From Geobacter sp. UBA2189 (GTDB lineage Bacteria > Desulfobacterota > Desulfuromonadia > Geobacterales > Pseudopelobacteraceae): DNA of 37,168 nt. Positions 26,869 to 35,267 of the stretch are shown here, in pieces. A model generated the notes under the pieces. It worked only from the letters and a program-made list of their open reading frames with translations, did not search any database and was not told where the DNA came from. Position 1 is the stretch's first letter, and every line of letters begins with the position of its first letter. The translations under genes and the position numbers were made by a program. Where the stretch lies: assembly GCA_002328035.1 (NCBI GenBank), contig DCVL01000036.1:1-37168 (forward strand). Reading direction: 5' to 3'.

Positions 26869-28076
26869 TGTTAAATAGAAAATCTGTTGTTTCCAGCCGT
26901 CCTCCGGACGGCTTTTTTCCGTCTATATTGCCAAATATTTCAATTAATTTTTTATTACTGTTTTTTGTTTTGTTATTACCGTTCAGTGCCAGAGTAAATG
27001 CTGAAACAGACCCTGTTGAAGAGGCAGGACGAACAGCAGTTCTGGACTCCATCTTGCAAAATGCCGTAAGAAAAAAACTTATAAGCGGTGCTGTTGTACT
27101 GATAGGAAATCGTAGTGAAACACTTTATACTCAGGCTGTGGGTAAAGCAGGCTTTGATAAGAACTCCAAACCGCTAGAAATAACTACTATTTTTGATATT
27201 GCGTCTTTGACAAAGGTGTTCGCAACCACACCGGCTATCATAAAATTAATGGATCAGGGGCAGCTTTCATTGCTTGATCCTGTATCCAAATGGTTTCCCG
27301 AATTTGAAGGTAAAGAGATAACTATTCTCAATCTTTTGACGCACACTTCAGGATTACATGATAGTCAACTAAAGGCTGATGCCCCACTTGAAAGCGCTAT
27401 AAAAAGAAGTTCCCTATATGCCGGAGCGGTAAAACCGGGCACCCGTTTTTTATATGCAGACTGCAACTTCATACTTCTTGGCAATCTGGTGCGCCGAATA
27501 ACATCTATGGGGCTGGATCATTACTGTTTTGAAAAATTCTATACACCACTTAAAATGAAAAATACCGCATTCAAACCTGATTCAAGCTCCTCCATAGCAG
27601 CAACTCTTGGAGGAAAAAACGGTATATATGCTGGAGAGGTGCAAGATCCAAATGCAAGATTGCTCGGTGGAGTTGCCGGACATGCCGGTCTGTTCAGTAC
27701 AGCTGAAGATCTGGGGATCTTTATAAGAATGCTGCTTAATAACGGCACCCTGAACAGTCGGATGATTTTATCAGCCCGGGCAGTTTCACAGATGACCGCC
27801 CCATATTATTTCCGTAACGGTAAAATTGTACGCGGCCTTGGATGGGACAGGGAATCTCCTTTTTCTTCACCCAAAGGCACTCTTTTTTCAGAGGCTTCAT
27901 TTGGACATACAGGCTATAGTGGGACTTCAGTCTGGATTGATCCCGATTCTGATTTGTTTGTCGTTCTACTTACTACGCGACTTGATTACAAAAACATACG
28001 TGGTTTTAATAATTTAAGGAGCAACATTTCAACTGTTGCTGCATCACTATTCAGACTCCGTAAACAACCTCAATAG
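26868..28076 (+). CDS. Exported serine hydrolase, beta-lactamase/PBP4*-like
   Basis: 402 residues if started at ATG 26868. An S12-type serine hydrolase: SLTK (Ser113, Lys116), the tyrosine motif YADCN (Tyr196) and FGHTGYSGTS near the C-terminus replacing KTG. It resembles esterase/D-peptidase-like family members more than true class C beta-lactamases. The hydrophobic export segment is unusually far in, at about residues 25-45 (SINFLLLFFVLLLPFSARVNA). Either the signal is long or translation starts later, for example at the in-frame TTG at 26928. A terminator-like hairpin within codons 10-17 supports the later start; the TAATG overlap with an AGGA supports the first. Product location would be periplasmic. 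Substrate unknown. Confidence 0.88.
   Translation: MLNRKSVVSSRPPDGFFPSILPNISINFLLLFFVLLLPFSARVNAETDPVEEAGRTAVLDSILQNAVRKKLISGAVVLIGNRSETLYTQAVGKAGFDKNSKPLEITTIFDIASLTKVFATTPAIIKLMDQGQLSLLDPVSKWFPEFEGKEITILNLLTHTSGLHDSQLKADAPLESAIKRSSLYAGAVKPGTRFLYADCNFILLGNLVRRITSMGLDHYCFEKFYTPLKMKNTAFKPDSSSSIAATLGGKNGIYAGEVQDPNARLLGGVAGHAGLFSTAEDLGIFIRMLLNNGTLNSRMILSARAVSQMTAPYYFRNGKIVRGLGWDRESPFSSPKGTLFSEASFGHTGYSGTSVWIDPDSDLFVVLLTTRLDYKNIRGFNNLRSNISTVAASLFRLRKQPQ
26895..26918 (+). terminator. Terminator-like hairpin inside the 5' end of the serine hydrolase gene
   Basis: AGCCGTCC and GGACGGCT form a perfect 8-base-pair, GC-rich stem around TCC, followed by five more T. This is a classic intrinsic terminator for the secA-argJ-DUF2914 transcript. 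It lies in codons 10-17 of the next open frame if that gene begins at 26868. Confidence 0.75.
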
Positions 28077-28102
28077 TTACAACTACTTCAAAATCCAGAT
28101 CC

Positions 28103-28131
28103 TTGACACTGAACAGGCTGTATGCTAGTGT
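28103..28131 (+). promoter_or_regulatory. Sigma-70 promoter upstream of the response regulator
   Basis: TTGACA (28103-28108), 17-base spacer, TAGTGT (28126-28131), with TG one base before the -10 (extended -10). It leaves a leader of about 50 bases before the AAAGGGAGGG ribosome site and ATG at 28190. Confidence 0.6.
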
Positions 28132-28189
28132 TTTTAAAGTTTTACAAAATTCTACTGTTTTATCAGCAATTCATTAAAGGGAGGGACTG

Positions 28190-29320
28190 ATGGGCGGTAT
28201 CTCAATACTTCTGGCAGATGACAGCATTACCATCCAGAAAGTAGTAGGAATTATTTTTGGATCAGACGATTATTCCCTCACAGTTGTTGATAATGGTAAA
28301 TCTGCTATTCAGAAAGCTAAGGAAATCAAGCCTGATATCCTCCTGATTGATGCCCTCATGCCTGGAATGAACGGATATGAAGTATGCGAAGCAATTCGTA
28401 AGGATCCTGTTCTGGCAACAACCCCTATTTTACTTCTTACCGGCTCCTTTGAGCCTTTTGATGAGGAAAAAGCACGTCAATCAGGTGCCGATGACCATAT
28501 AATCAAGCCATTTGAATCACAACAGATAGTTACAAAAGTTCAGGAGCTCTATAAGACCGGTAAAAATCGTGCCACTGTTATAGAGACAGTTTCCGAGCCA
28601 GAAGTGGTTTCCGCTCCTCTTATGCAACCTGAAGAAAATCTGTCAACCGATGAAACCTTTGTTTTTGATCAGAACGCTTTTGAACCAGCGACAGAAACAG
28701 TTGCCATTGAACCTGAACCTGTAAGACTACCTGATGATCCATGGGGAGCCTTTACGGTAGAACCAAACCAGGCTCCAGCTGTTGCAGAACAGGCTGTAAT
28801 TGCTTCTCCTGTATTTCAAGGATCCAGTCAATTTGAACCCACTGCTACTAATGAAGAATCTTCAGGTAGCCTCTCGGAGGCTCAAACAGAAAATCATCAT
28901 ATAGGAGCTTCATGGGTTCCAGATGGCGAGCAGACTTTTGAGTTTCATGATGAAGCACCAACAGCACCTGAACCAACTGTCGATAACTTTGAAGAAAATA
29001 TTCTTCAAAACCAGCCTGATTCCGATTTTAACGAGGTTCTGCTTGAGTCTATAGCCACACCTCTGGAACCAGTAGTTGAACAGATCGCAGCTCTCCCTCC
29101 CCTTGAGATGGTTTCTGATGTTCAAGAACCATTGACTACACCGGTAACGCCTGAAGCTTTTATGCAACAGCAGCCTTTGGCATTGACTGAAGAACAATTA
29201 AAGGCAGCAATACTTTCTGCATCAAAAGAAACCATAGAACGTATAGTATGGGAAGTAGTTCCAGATCTGGCAGAAACAATGATAAAGGAAGCAATAAAGC
29301 GAATTACTGAAGAAAAATAG
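28190..29320 (+). CDS. Single-receiver response regulator with long acidic linker and short helical C-terminus
   Basis: 376 residues. Receiver domain at 4-120 with the acidic pair Asp10/Asp11, phosphoacceptor Asp54 (LLIDALMPGMNG), Thr84 and Lys106, all intact. No known output domain follows. Residues about 130-325 are a low-complexity linker rich in Glu, Pro, Ala and Thr. The last 45 or so residues form an amphipathic helical segment (EEQLKAAILSAS, then IVWEVVPDLAETMIKEAIKR), a C-terminus I associate with receiver proteins of deltaproteobacteria, possibly a protein-binding module in polarity or motility signalling. No partner kinase is adjacent. It has its own promoter; trpD follows after 69 bases that hold two hairpins. 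Confidence 0.88.
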   Translation: MGGISILLADDSITIQKVVGIIFGSDDYSLTVVDNGKSAIQKAKEIKPDILLIDALMPGMNGYEVCEAIRKDPVLATTPILLLTGSFEPFDEEKARQSGADDHIIKPFESQQIVTKVQELYKTGKNRATVIETVSEPEVVSAPLMQPEENLSTDETFVFDQNAFEPATETVAIEPEPVRLPDDPWGAFTVEPNQAPAVAEQAVIASPVFQGSSQFEPTATNEESSGSLSEAQTENHHIGASWVPDGEQTFEFHDEAPTAPEPTVDNFEENILQNQPDSDFNEVLLESIATPLEPVVEQIAALPPLEMVSDVQEPLTTPVTPEAFMQQQPLALTEEQLKAAILSASKETIERIVWEVVPDLAETMIKEAIKRITEEK

Positions 29321-29324
29321 AGTT

Positions 29325-29369
29325 AAACCATTATATGGTTTGAGAATGGGGATGGAGACATCCCTATTC
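29325..29369 (+). other. Two tandem hairpins in the trpD leader
   Basis: First hairpin: AAACCA (29325-29330) with TGGTTT (29336-29341). Second: GAATGGGGATG (29344-29354) with CATCCCTATTC (29359-29369), an 11-base-pair stem with one G-U pair closed by the GNRA loop GAGA. No U-run follows either, so neither looks like a terminator. The second ends about 20 bases before the trpD ATG, next to its AAGAGGAG ribosome site, and could influence translation or mRNA processing. Confidence 0.5.
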
Positions 29370-29389
29370 CTGTTTCAAGAGGAGTTGTT

Positions 29390-30445
29390 ATGATAAAACA
29401 GGCTATTGCAAAAGTAGTTGAAAATCATAATCTTACAGAAGGCGAGATGATTGAGGTGATGAATCAGATAATGTCTGGTGAATCAACTCCTTCTCAGATA
29501 GGAGCTTTTATAACCGCTTTAAGAATGAAAGGCGAAACGGTAGAAGAGATAACTGGCGCGGCAAGAGTAATGCGAGAGCGAGCCACACCTATACACGTAG
29601 GACGTAATGTTCTGGATATTGACAGGGACGATATAAATCTGGATCAGGAGACTATTCTTGATGTTGTTGGTACTGGTGGAGATGGCACAAACACCTTTAA
29701 TGTATCAACAACCGTTTCTTTCGTTGTTTCAGCCTGTGGTGTAAAAGTGGCAAAGCATGGTAACCGCTCTGTCTCCTCAGCCTGTGGAAGTGCAGATGTG
29801 CTGGAAAAACTTGGAGTAAATCTGGATGTAACAGCATCTCAGGTAGAACGGAGTATAAACGAGATAGGTATTGGCTTCCTGTTTGCCCCTGCACTTCATG
29901 GTGCCATGAAATATGCGATAGGCCCCCGCCGTGAGATCGGAATACGAACTATATTCAACATACTTGGGCCTCTTACTAATCCTGCCAATGCAGATTGTCA
30001 GGTTATGGGCGTATATCGTGAAGATCTTGTAGTAAAACTTGCAGGGGTACTTCACCGTTTGGGTTGCAGGCATGGTTTTGTAGTATATGGCAAAGATGGA
30101 ATGGATGAGATTACCCTTACACAAGAAACGTCTGCCGCTGAAGTCACCTCTCAAGGAGTCAGGACTTTTACTATTTCTCCTGAACAGTTCGGTTTTAAAA
30201 GATGTGGAATGGATGATTTAAGGGGCGGTGATGCAGCTGTAAATGCAAAGATTGTAAGAAATATACTTAACGGTGAAGCAGGATCAAAAAGAGAGATTGT
30301 TTTGCTGAATGCCGGATATGCCTTGCTTGCATCTGGAAAAGTTGAAACGGCAGCTGATGGAATTACACTTGCGACAGAGGCTATTGATACTGGTAATGCC
30401 TTAAAACAGCTTGACAAACTTGTACTGCTAACCAACCAGGTTTGA
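29390..30445 (+). CDS. trpD: Anthranilate phosphoribosyltransferase
   Basis: 351 residues. Transfers the phosphoribosyl group to anthranilate, the second step of tryptophan synthesis. Key sites: VVGTGGDGTNTFNVST (PRPP binding), KHGNRSVSSACGSADVLE, and GPLTNPA in the middle. The N-terminal helical domain (EMIEVMNQIMSGEST) is complete. AAGAGGAG precedes ATG. It is separated from trpC by a membrane protein gene; trpE, trpG, trpF, trpB and trpA are not between them. Confidence 0.97.
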   Translation: MIKQAIAKVVENHNLTEGEMIEVMNQIMSGESTPSQIGAFITALRMKGETVEEITGAARVMRERATPIHVGRNVLDIDRDDINLDQETILDVVGTGGDGTNTFNVSTTVSFVVSACGVKVAKHGNRSVSSACGSADVLEKLGVNLDVTASQVERSINEIGIGFLFAPALHGAMKYAIGPRREIGIRTIFNILGPLTNPANADCQVMGVYREDLVVKLAGVLHRLGCRHGFVVYGKDGMDEITLTQETSAAEVTSQGVRTFTISPEQFGFKRCGMDDLRGGDAAVNAKIVRNILNGEAGSKREIVLLNAGYALLASGKVETAADGITLATEAIDTGNALKQLDKLVLLTNQV

Positions 30446-30461
30446 AATATCAGGAGGAACT

Positions 30462-31637
30462 ATGATTAAAGATTTAAAAGAACAGTATTCTCCACTCTAC
30501 TTCCTCTCATCACTGGGGGCTGGAGGGCTATCAGTTGCCTTTTATCTTTACCTGTTTTTTATGGTAGAACACCCCAAAACACCTCTTGCCACAGCAGATC
30601 AGATTTTTCCTCTCATAGCGCAGAAAAATTTTGTATCTCTGCTTATTCTTATCTGCTTTGCAATTATTATATACCTTGCCTTTCTTCATTTCAGGCTGCT
30701 TGCCTGGAACATAAGAGAGTATGGACTTTATAAAAAGACTGCTGCCTTTCAAGAACTTAAAAATTCCAATAATGAAGTTTCCCTGATGGCAATTCCTCTT
30801 ACCTACGCCATGACCATCAACGTATGCTTCGTCCTCGGTGCCACATTCATACCCAACTTATGGACTGTTGTTGAATATCTCTTCCCGTTTGCTTTGGCCG
30901 GTTTCTTTCTGGTAGGTGTCTATGCAATGCGCCTATTTCTTGATTATGCGGTAAGGTTGATTGTTAATAAGGGGTTTGATTTTGTAAACAACAATAATCT
31001 TAGTCAGATGATAGCAATTTTTGCTTTTGGCATGATTGCCGTTGGTCTTGCAGCCCCTGGAGCCATGAGCCATCACAAAGAGGTATCAGCAATAGGCCTG
31101 TTTCTTTCAGTGTTTTTCAGTTCTGTTTCAATATCACTTATTATTCTAAAAATAACTCTGGGGTTTAAATCAATTCTGGAACAGGGAATTTCAAGAGAGG
31201 CCAGCGTAAGCCTTTGGATTATGATACCTATACTTACTCTTCTTGGAATTACTTTTGTCAGATATACCTTTGGTTTTGCTCATAATTTTGACTATAACAA
31301 AGATGTTTCCGGTTCCTGGATGTTCCTTCTGACCTCTGGAATACTATCATTACAGCTAATGTTTGGTCTTTTGGGATATTACACAATGAAAAAACTGGAT
31401 TACTTTAACGAATTCATCTACGGCGAGAAAAAAAGTGTAATAAGCTATGCAATAGTCTGCCCCGGCGTTGCCTTTATGGTATTCGGATTTTTCTTTATCC
31501 ATATGGGACTTGTGTTGAACCAGGTAGTACAACAGTTTTCAGTCGCTTATTTTGTCATTATGGCTCCATTTTCATACATACAAGTTAAAATTCTTATAAT
31601 TATGTTTAAATTGAACAAAAAAATGCTTCAAATCTAG
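30462..31637 (+). CDS. Ten-span membrane protein, possibly TDT/TehA-like
   Basis: 391 residues. I count about ten membrane spans (near 9-33, 54-74, 105-128, 132-160, 178-200, 207-233, 246-270, 284-308, 327-353, 360-385), the number typical of the TDT/SLAC1 superfamily of anion and dicarboxylate transporters. The resemblance is topological; I see no diagnostic motif. Features that may matter are GAGGLSVAFYLYLFF at the start, AAPGAMSHHKEVSA in the middle and FFFIHMG near the end. Three cysteines lie in or beside membrane spans (ICF, NVCF, IVCPG). It sits between trpD (16 bases) and trpC (22 bases) with AGGAGG before its ATG, so it is likely co-transcribed with them. Confidence 0.8.
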   Translation: MIKDLKEQYSPLYFLSSLGAGGLSVAFYLYLFFMVEHPKTPLATADQIFPLIAQKNFVSLLILICFAIIIYLAFLHFRLLAWNIREYGLYKKTAAFQELKNSNNEVSLMAIPLTYAMTINVCFVLGATFIPNLWTVVEYLFPFALAGFFLVGVYAMRLFLDYAVRLIVNKGFDFVNNNNLSQMIAIFAFGMIAVGLAAPGAMSHHKEVSAIGLFLSVFFSSVSISLIILKITLGFKSILEQGISREASVSLWIMIPILTLLGITFVRYTFGFAHNFDYNKDVSGSWMFLLTSGILSLQLMFGLLGYYTMKKLDYFNEFIYGEKKSVISYAIVCPGVAFMVFGFFFIHMGLVLNQVVQQFSVAYFVIMAPFSYIQVKILIIMFKLNKKMLQI

Positions 31638-31659
31638 CATTCTATCAAGGTTGATCTTA

Positions 31660-32457
31660 ATGAGCCATATACCTGATATTCTTAAAACTATTGTTACAAA
31701 CAAACATGAAGAGCTTGCTAAAGCCAAGCTTGAAACATCTATTGATGAACTAAAAGCTCGTATTTTTGACCTTGAAGATACTCCACGAGGATTTGAGCGT
31801 CATTTGAGGGAGGCTCTTTTATCTGGCTGGACCCCTATAATTGCAGAAGTGAAAAAAGGCTCTCCCAGCAAAGGGGTAATAAGGGAGGATTTTGATCCTC
31901 TCTATATCGCCGAAATATATCAGAATAATGGAGCAACTTGCCTTTCTGTTCTTACCGAAGAGAAGTTCTTTATGGGTCACCTTCGCTTTCTGGCTCTAAT
32001 ACGCGAACAAGTTGCTCTGCCCATACTACGCAAGGATTTTATTACAGATCCGTGGCAGATATATGAATCCAGAGCTGCTGGAGCGGATGCTATCCTGTTG
32101 ATTGCTTCTATTCTTGATAAAGAGCAGATAAATGATTTAGCCGCTCTTGCAAAAGAGCAGCAGCTTGATATCCTCCTTGAAGTGCATGATGAAGCAGAAA
32201 TGGAGATAGCCTGTGAAACCAATATTGGTCTTATAGGTGTAAACAACCGTAATCTTAAGACATTTTCAACAGATCTTAATATAACAGAGCGGCTCTCTTT
32301 AATGCTCCCCAAAGACCGTATACTGGTTTCTGAAAGTGGCATAAACCATCGCTCCGATATCGAACGGCTCAAAGCGTGCGGAGCAGGAGCATTTCTTATA
32401 GGTGAATCCCTTATGAGGGAGTCTGACATTGCCCAAAAACTACAAGAGCTCATTTAA
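31660..32457 (+). CDS. trpC: Indole-3-glycerol phosphate synthase
   Basis: 265 residues from ATG 31660. Closes the indole ring from carboxyphenylamino-deoxyribulose phosphate. TIM-barrel sites are present: IIAEVKKGSPSKG, LSVLTEEKFFMG, LRKDFI, LLEVHDEAEME, IGVNNRNLKTF, VSESGI and GAFLIGESLM. This is a stand-alone enzyme without the TrpF half. The frame opens earlier at TTG 31651, but AAGG at 31647-31650 fits the ATG better and the family begins here. The last gene of the small trp run; fur follows after a 155-base regulatory gap. Confidence 0.96.
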   Translation: MSHIPDILKTIVTNKHEELAKAKLETSIDELKARIFDLEDTPRGFERHLREALLSGWTPIIAEVKKGSPSKGVIREDFDPLYIAEIYQNNGATCLSVLTEEKFFMGHLRFLALIREQVALPILRKDFITDPWQIYESRAAGADAILLIASILDKEQINDLAALAKEQQLDILLEVHDEAEMEIACETNIGLIGVNNRNLKTFSTDLNITERLSLMLPKDRILVSESGINHRSDIERLKACGAGAFLIGESLMRESDIAQKLQELI

Positions 32458-32537
32458 AAAAGTTTCATAGCCTTCCCCACACGTAGATTGAATAAAACCC
32501 ATTGATTCTCTCAAATAGCTTAACATTTACCTCATTA

Positions 32538-32554
32538 TTGAAAATGATTTTCAA
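32538..32554. promoter_or_regulatory. Fur box upstream of fur-feoB
   Basis: TTGAAAATGATTTTCAA is a perfect 8-1-8 palindrome, close to the classical Fur consensus (AATGATAATCATT-like) and to the TGAAAAT-ATTTTCA operators reported for deltaproteobacteria. It ends six bases before a -35 element and 58 bases before the fur start, which implies iron-dependent autoregulation of the fur-feoB operon. Confidence 0.85.
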
Positions 32555-32560
32555 AGTTTC

Positions 32561-32590
32561 TTGACCTCTACTTGTTTTTTCTGTTATTTA
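32561..32590 (+). promoter_or_regulatory. Sigma-70 promoter for the fur-feoB operon
   Basis: TTGACC (32561-32566) with TATTTA (32585-32590) at an 18-base spacer; TTATTT one base earlier gives 17. Transcription would start about 15 bases before ATG, almost at the strong AAAGGAGGGGG ribosome site, so the leader is very short. The Fur box lies just upstream. Confidence 0.55.
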
Positions 32591-32612
32591 TTTTAAAAAA
32601 GGAGGGGGTCCA

Positions 32613-33065
32613 ATGATTGCAGAAAAGAAAAAAGCTTTTAATGCGTTCGCAGCAAAAAAAGGGCTTAGATCAACCCGACAGCGGGAAGTTATTTTGGATA
32701 TATTCCTTTCTACACATGAACATTTAAGCATTGAAGAACTTTATTTGAAGGTAAGGGCATCCAACCCAGGTATAGGTCAGGCTACTGTTTACCGCACACT
32801 AAAACTTTTTGTAGAAGCAGGGTTAGCCAGAGAATTAACACTTTCTGATGGTCATACAAGGTATGAACACCAGATGGCCGGAGAACACCACGATCATCTT
32901 ATATGTCTAAATTGCAATGCTATCATAGAATTTGAGGATGAGACCATTGAACGGTTGCAGAAAGAGATTGCAGAGCGTCATGGTTTTAAGCTTGTAACCC
33001 ACAAGATGCAGCTTTGCGGAATCTGTCCAAGCTGCAGAAAAGCTGCAATTGAGAAGGTGTCTTAA
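32613..33065 (+). CDS. fur: Ferric uptake regulator family repressor
   Basis: 150 residues. DNA-binding winged helix with recognition region GIGQATVYRTLKLF (about 53-66), then the dimerisation/metal domain: the His-rich HQMAGEHHDHLICLNC (His92, 93, 95) and the structural zinc cysteines Cys98/Cys101 and Cys135/Cys138 (CGICPSC). That is the Fur pattern. PerR and Zur relatives share it, but the adjacent iron transporter and Fur box favour Fur. Encoded with strong AAGGAGG, 40 bases before feoB. Confidence 0.93.
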   Translation: MIAEKKKAFNAFAAKKGLRSTRQREVILDIFLSTHEHLSIEELYLKVRASNPGIGQATVYRTLKLFVEAGLARELTLSDGHTRYEHQMAGEHHDHLICLNCNAIIEFEDETIERLQKEIAERHGFKLVTHKMQLCGICPSCRKAAIEKVS

Positions 33066-33105
33066 AATAGACAGTTACAATCAATTTTAAAATAAGGACT
33101 AATTG

Positions 33106-35082
33106 ATGTCACCGCTTGAAGAATCACCAGAAGAACAGCATACCATCAGACGGGTAGCACTTGTAGGGAACCCTAATGTAGGCAAAAGTGTACTTTTTAA
33201 TGCTCTTACAGGTAGTTATGTAACAGTTTCCAACTATCCTGGCACCTCAGTTGAGGTATCCAGGGGTCATGTAAGCATTACTGGAAAAAGCTGGCAGGTA
33301 ATTGATACTCCGGGCATGTATGCTATTCATACAATAACTGAGGAGGAAAGGGTTGCACGCGAGATTCTTTTAAATGAGCAACCTGATGTCGTTTTACACG
33401 TTCTTGATGCCCGAAATCTGGAGCGAATGCTTTCAATGACAATACAGTTAATTGAAGCCGGCCTGCCTGTGGTACTTATAGTCAACATTATGGATGAAGC
33501 TGAACGTATGGGGCTTTCCTTTGATCTCACTCTATTGCAGAAACGGCTCGGGATACCGGTAATTGCTGCCGCAACAGCACACAAAAGAGGAATAGAAGAG
33601 ATTAAAACCGCCATTGCGGAATTCGGACAGAGCTGCGGACTGCCAATCAGTTACAGCAGGCTTCTTGAAGCCGATATCAATCAGGTATCCCGTTTGATAC
33701 AAAAAGAGTACGTCATCTCCCACCGCAGTCTATCCCTGCTTCTTTTGCAGGGAGACGAAGAAATTTCTGGAATCATATCAAAAAAGGAAGACGAAGAGGT
33801 CTACAGGATCATTGAACAAAACGTTCGTGAAATTGCCTTTGAAAGACGTGAATCCTTTCATCTAAACCTTTCAATGGAACGAAAGGAAATGGTAAGCAAA
33901 CTTTTAAAAGGTGTAATAGCACTACCTGAGAAACAGAGAAAAACCTGGGGGGAGAGACTCTCTAATCTGACAATGAGACCCCTGACAGGTATTCCAATTT
34001 TGCTGATTACACTCTACTTTGGCTTATATAAATTTGTAGGCAGCTTTGGTGCAGGAACCCTGGTGGATCTTCTTGAAGGAAAACTGTTTGAAGGTCTATT
34101 TAACCCTTGGATCAGTAAACTTGTAAATGGTTTGATTCCCTGGTGGTGGCTTCAGGAATTGCTGGTGGGTGAATATGGAGTTATTACTCTTGGAATCAGG
34201 TATGCAGTTGGCATTATACTGCCAATTGTAACCACATTTTTTATTTTCTTCTCCATACTGGAAGATGGTGGTTATCTTCCCCGTTTGGCGATGATGGTAG
34301 ACAGGCTTTTCAAGTGGTTTGGCCTTTCTGGACGGGCTGTAATACCTATGGTACTCGGTTTTGGCTGCACTACAATGGCAACAATGGTTACCCGCACTCT
34401 TGAAACAGTGAGAGAGAGAACTATTGCAACACTGCTACTGGCACTAGCAATTCCCTGTTCAGCTCAACTTGGAGTAATTCTGGCGCTTTTAGCGCCTACT
34501 CCAAGTGCGCTTTTGGTCTGGATAGGCTGTATGACCTTTATTTTTGTAGTGATTGGAATATTGACCGGACGGCTGATGCCTGGAGAAGCTCCAATGTTTT
34601 ACATGGAATTACCACCTATGCGAATGCCACAGCTTTCAAATGTAATCACAAAAACCTATACTCGCCTTTTATGGTATTTTCTTGAAATACTGCCATTGTT
34701 CATACTCGCATCAGTGATACTCTGGCTTGGAAAAATCACCAACAGCTTTGAAAAGATAGTTAATGGAATGGTACCTTTGATGCACAGTATCGGCCTCCCG
34801 AAAGATGTGGCACCCGCATTTATTCTCGGCTTCTTCCGCAGAGATTACGGCGCTGCAGGCCTGTATGACATGCAATCCAAAGGTCTTCTGGATGCTCGTC
34901 AGCTTACTGTTGCCGCTGTCACATTAACTCTTTTTGTCCCTTGTGTAGCGCAGTTTTTGATGATGCAAAAGGAACGTGGCTGGAAAATTGCTCTTTCCAT
35001 ATTCTTCTTTGTAACCACCATTGCTTTTAGCACCGGTTATCTACTTAACCAATTGCTTATTGCAACAAATTTACTTGGCTGA
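33106..35082 (+). CDS. feoB: Ferrous iron transporter FeoB
   Basis: 658 residues from ATG 33106, somewhat shorter than E. coli FeoB (about 770). N-terminal GTPase: G1 GNPNVGKS (21-28), G3 DTPGMYAI, G4 NIMDEAE. Then the guanine-dissociation-inhibitor-like helical region and about eight membrane spans, including ILEDGGYLPRLAMMVDRLF, VLGFGCTTMATMVTRTLE and IPCSAQLGV, the sites with the conserved cysteines of the pore. The membrane domain has GCTT where many FeoB have GCNVPA, so it belongs to a divergent subfamily. AAGGA seven bases upstream favours 33106 over TTG 33103. No separate feoA precedes it; a FeoA-like domain comes as part of the downstream regulator. Confidence 0.95.
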   Translation: MSPLEESPEEQHTIRRVALVGNPNVGKSVLFNALTGSYVTVSNYPGTSVEVSRGHVSITGKSWQVIDTPGMYAIHTITEEERVAREILLNEQPDVVLHVLDARNLERMLSMTIQLIEAGLPVVLIVNIMDEAERMGLSFDLTLLQKRLGIPVIAAATAHKRGIEEIKTAIAEFGQSCGLPISYSRLLEADINQVSRLIQKEYVISHRSLSLLLLQGDEEISGIISKKEDEEVYRIIEQNVREIAFERRESFHLNLSMERKEMVSKLLKGVIALPEKQRKTWGERLSNLTMRPLTGIPILLITLYFGLYKFVGSFGAGTLVDLLEGKLFEGLFNPWISKLVNGLIPWWWLQELLVGEYGVITLGIRYAVGIILPIVTTFFIFFSILEDGGYLPRLAMMVDRLFKWFGLSGRAVIPMVLGFGCTTMATMVTRTLETVRERTIATLLLALAIPCSAQLGVILALLAPTPSALLVWIGCMTFIFVVIGILTGRLMPGEAPMFYMELPPMRMPQLSNVITKTYTRLLWYFLEILPLFILASVILWLGKITNSFEKIVNGMVPLMHSIGLPKDVAPAFILGFFRRDYGAAGLYDMQSKGLLDARQLTVAAVTLTLFVPCVAQFLMMQKERGWKIALSIFFFVTTIAFSTGYLLNQLLIATNLLG

Positions 35083-35267
35083 TGCGCTGCGTTTTTTGTG
35101 GACATGAATTTGAAGAATCTGACGGCGTCACCGGATGTGGAGCATGTCCTGGCGGTTGCCACGGTATTCACTGTCCTAAATGTGGCTATAAAAATATACA
35201 GGAACCTGTTTTTTTAAAACGCCTGAAAAACATGATAACAAAGAGGAACAAGGAGCAAACATCATGA
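35082..35267 (+). CDS. Small cysteine-rich (zinc-ribbon-like) protein in the feo operon
   Basis: 61 residues with seven cysteines: Cys3/Cys6 (CVFC), Cys19, Cys22, Cys26 (CGACPGGC) and Cys31/Cys34 (HCPKCGY). This is dense enough to bind a metal ion or an Fe-S cluster. The C-terminal third is basic (KRLKNMITKRNKEQ). Its ATG shares a base with the feoB stop and its stop overlaps the next start (ATGA), so it is made in step with both. By position it is comparable to FeoC or to FeoB-associated Cys-rich proteins, but I see no winged helix and cannot assign it to either. Possible iron sensor or FeoB regulator (inference). Confidence 0.85.
   Translation: MRCVFCGHEFEESDGVTGCGACPGGCHGIHCPKCGYKNIQEPVFLKRLKNMITKRNKEQTS

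Noticed and set aside
33103..33108. TTG start of feoB at 33103 and TTG of trpC at 31651
   Set aside because: In both cases an in-frame ATG one to three codons later has suitable AAGG spacing and matches the family start.
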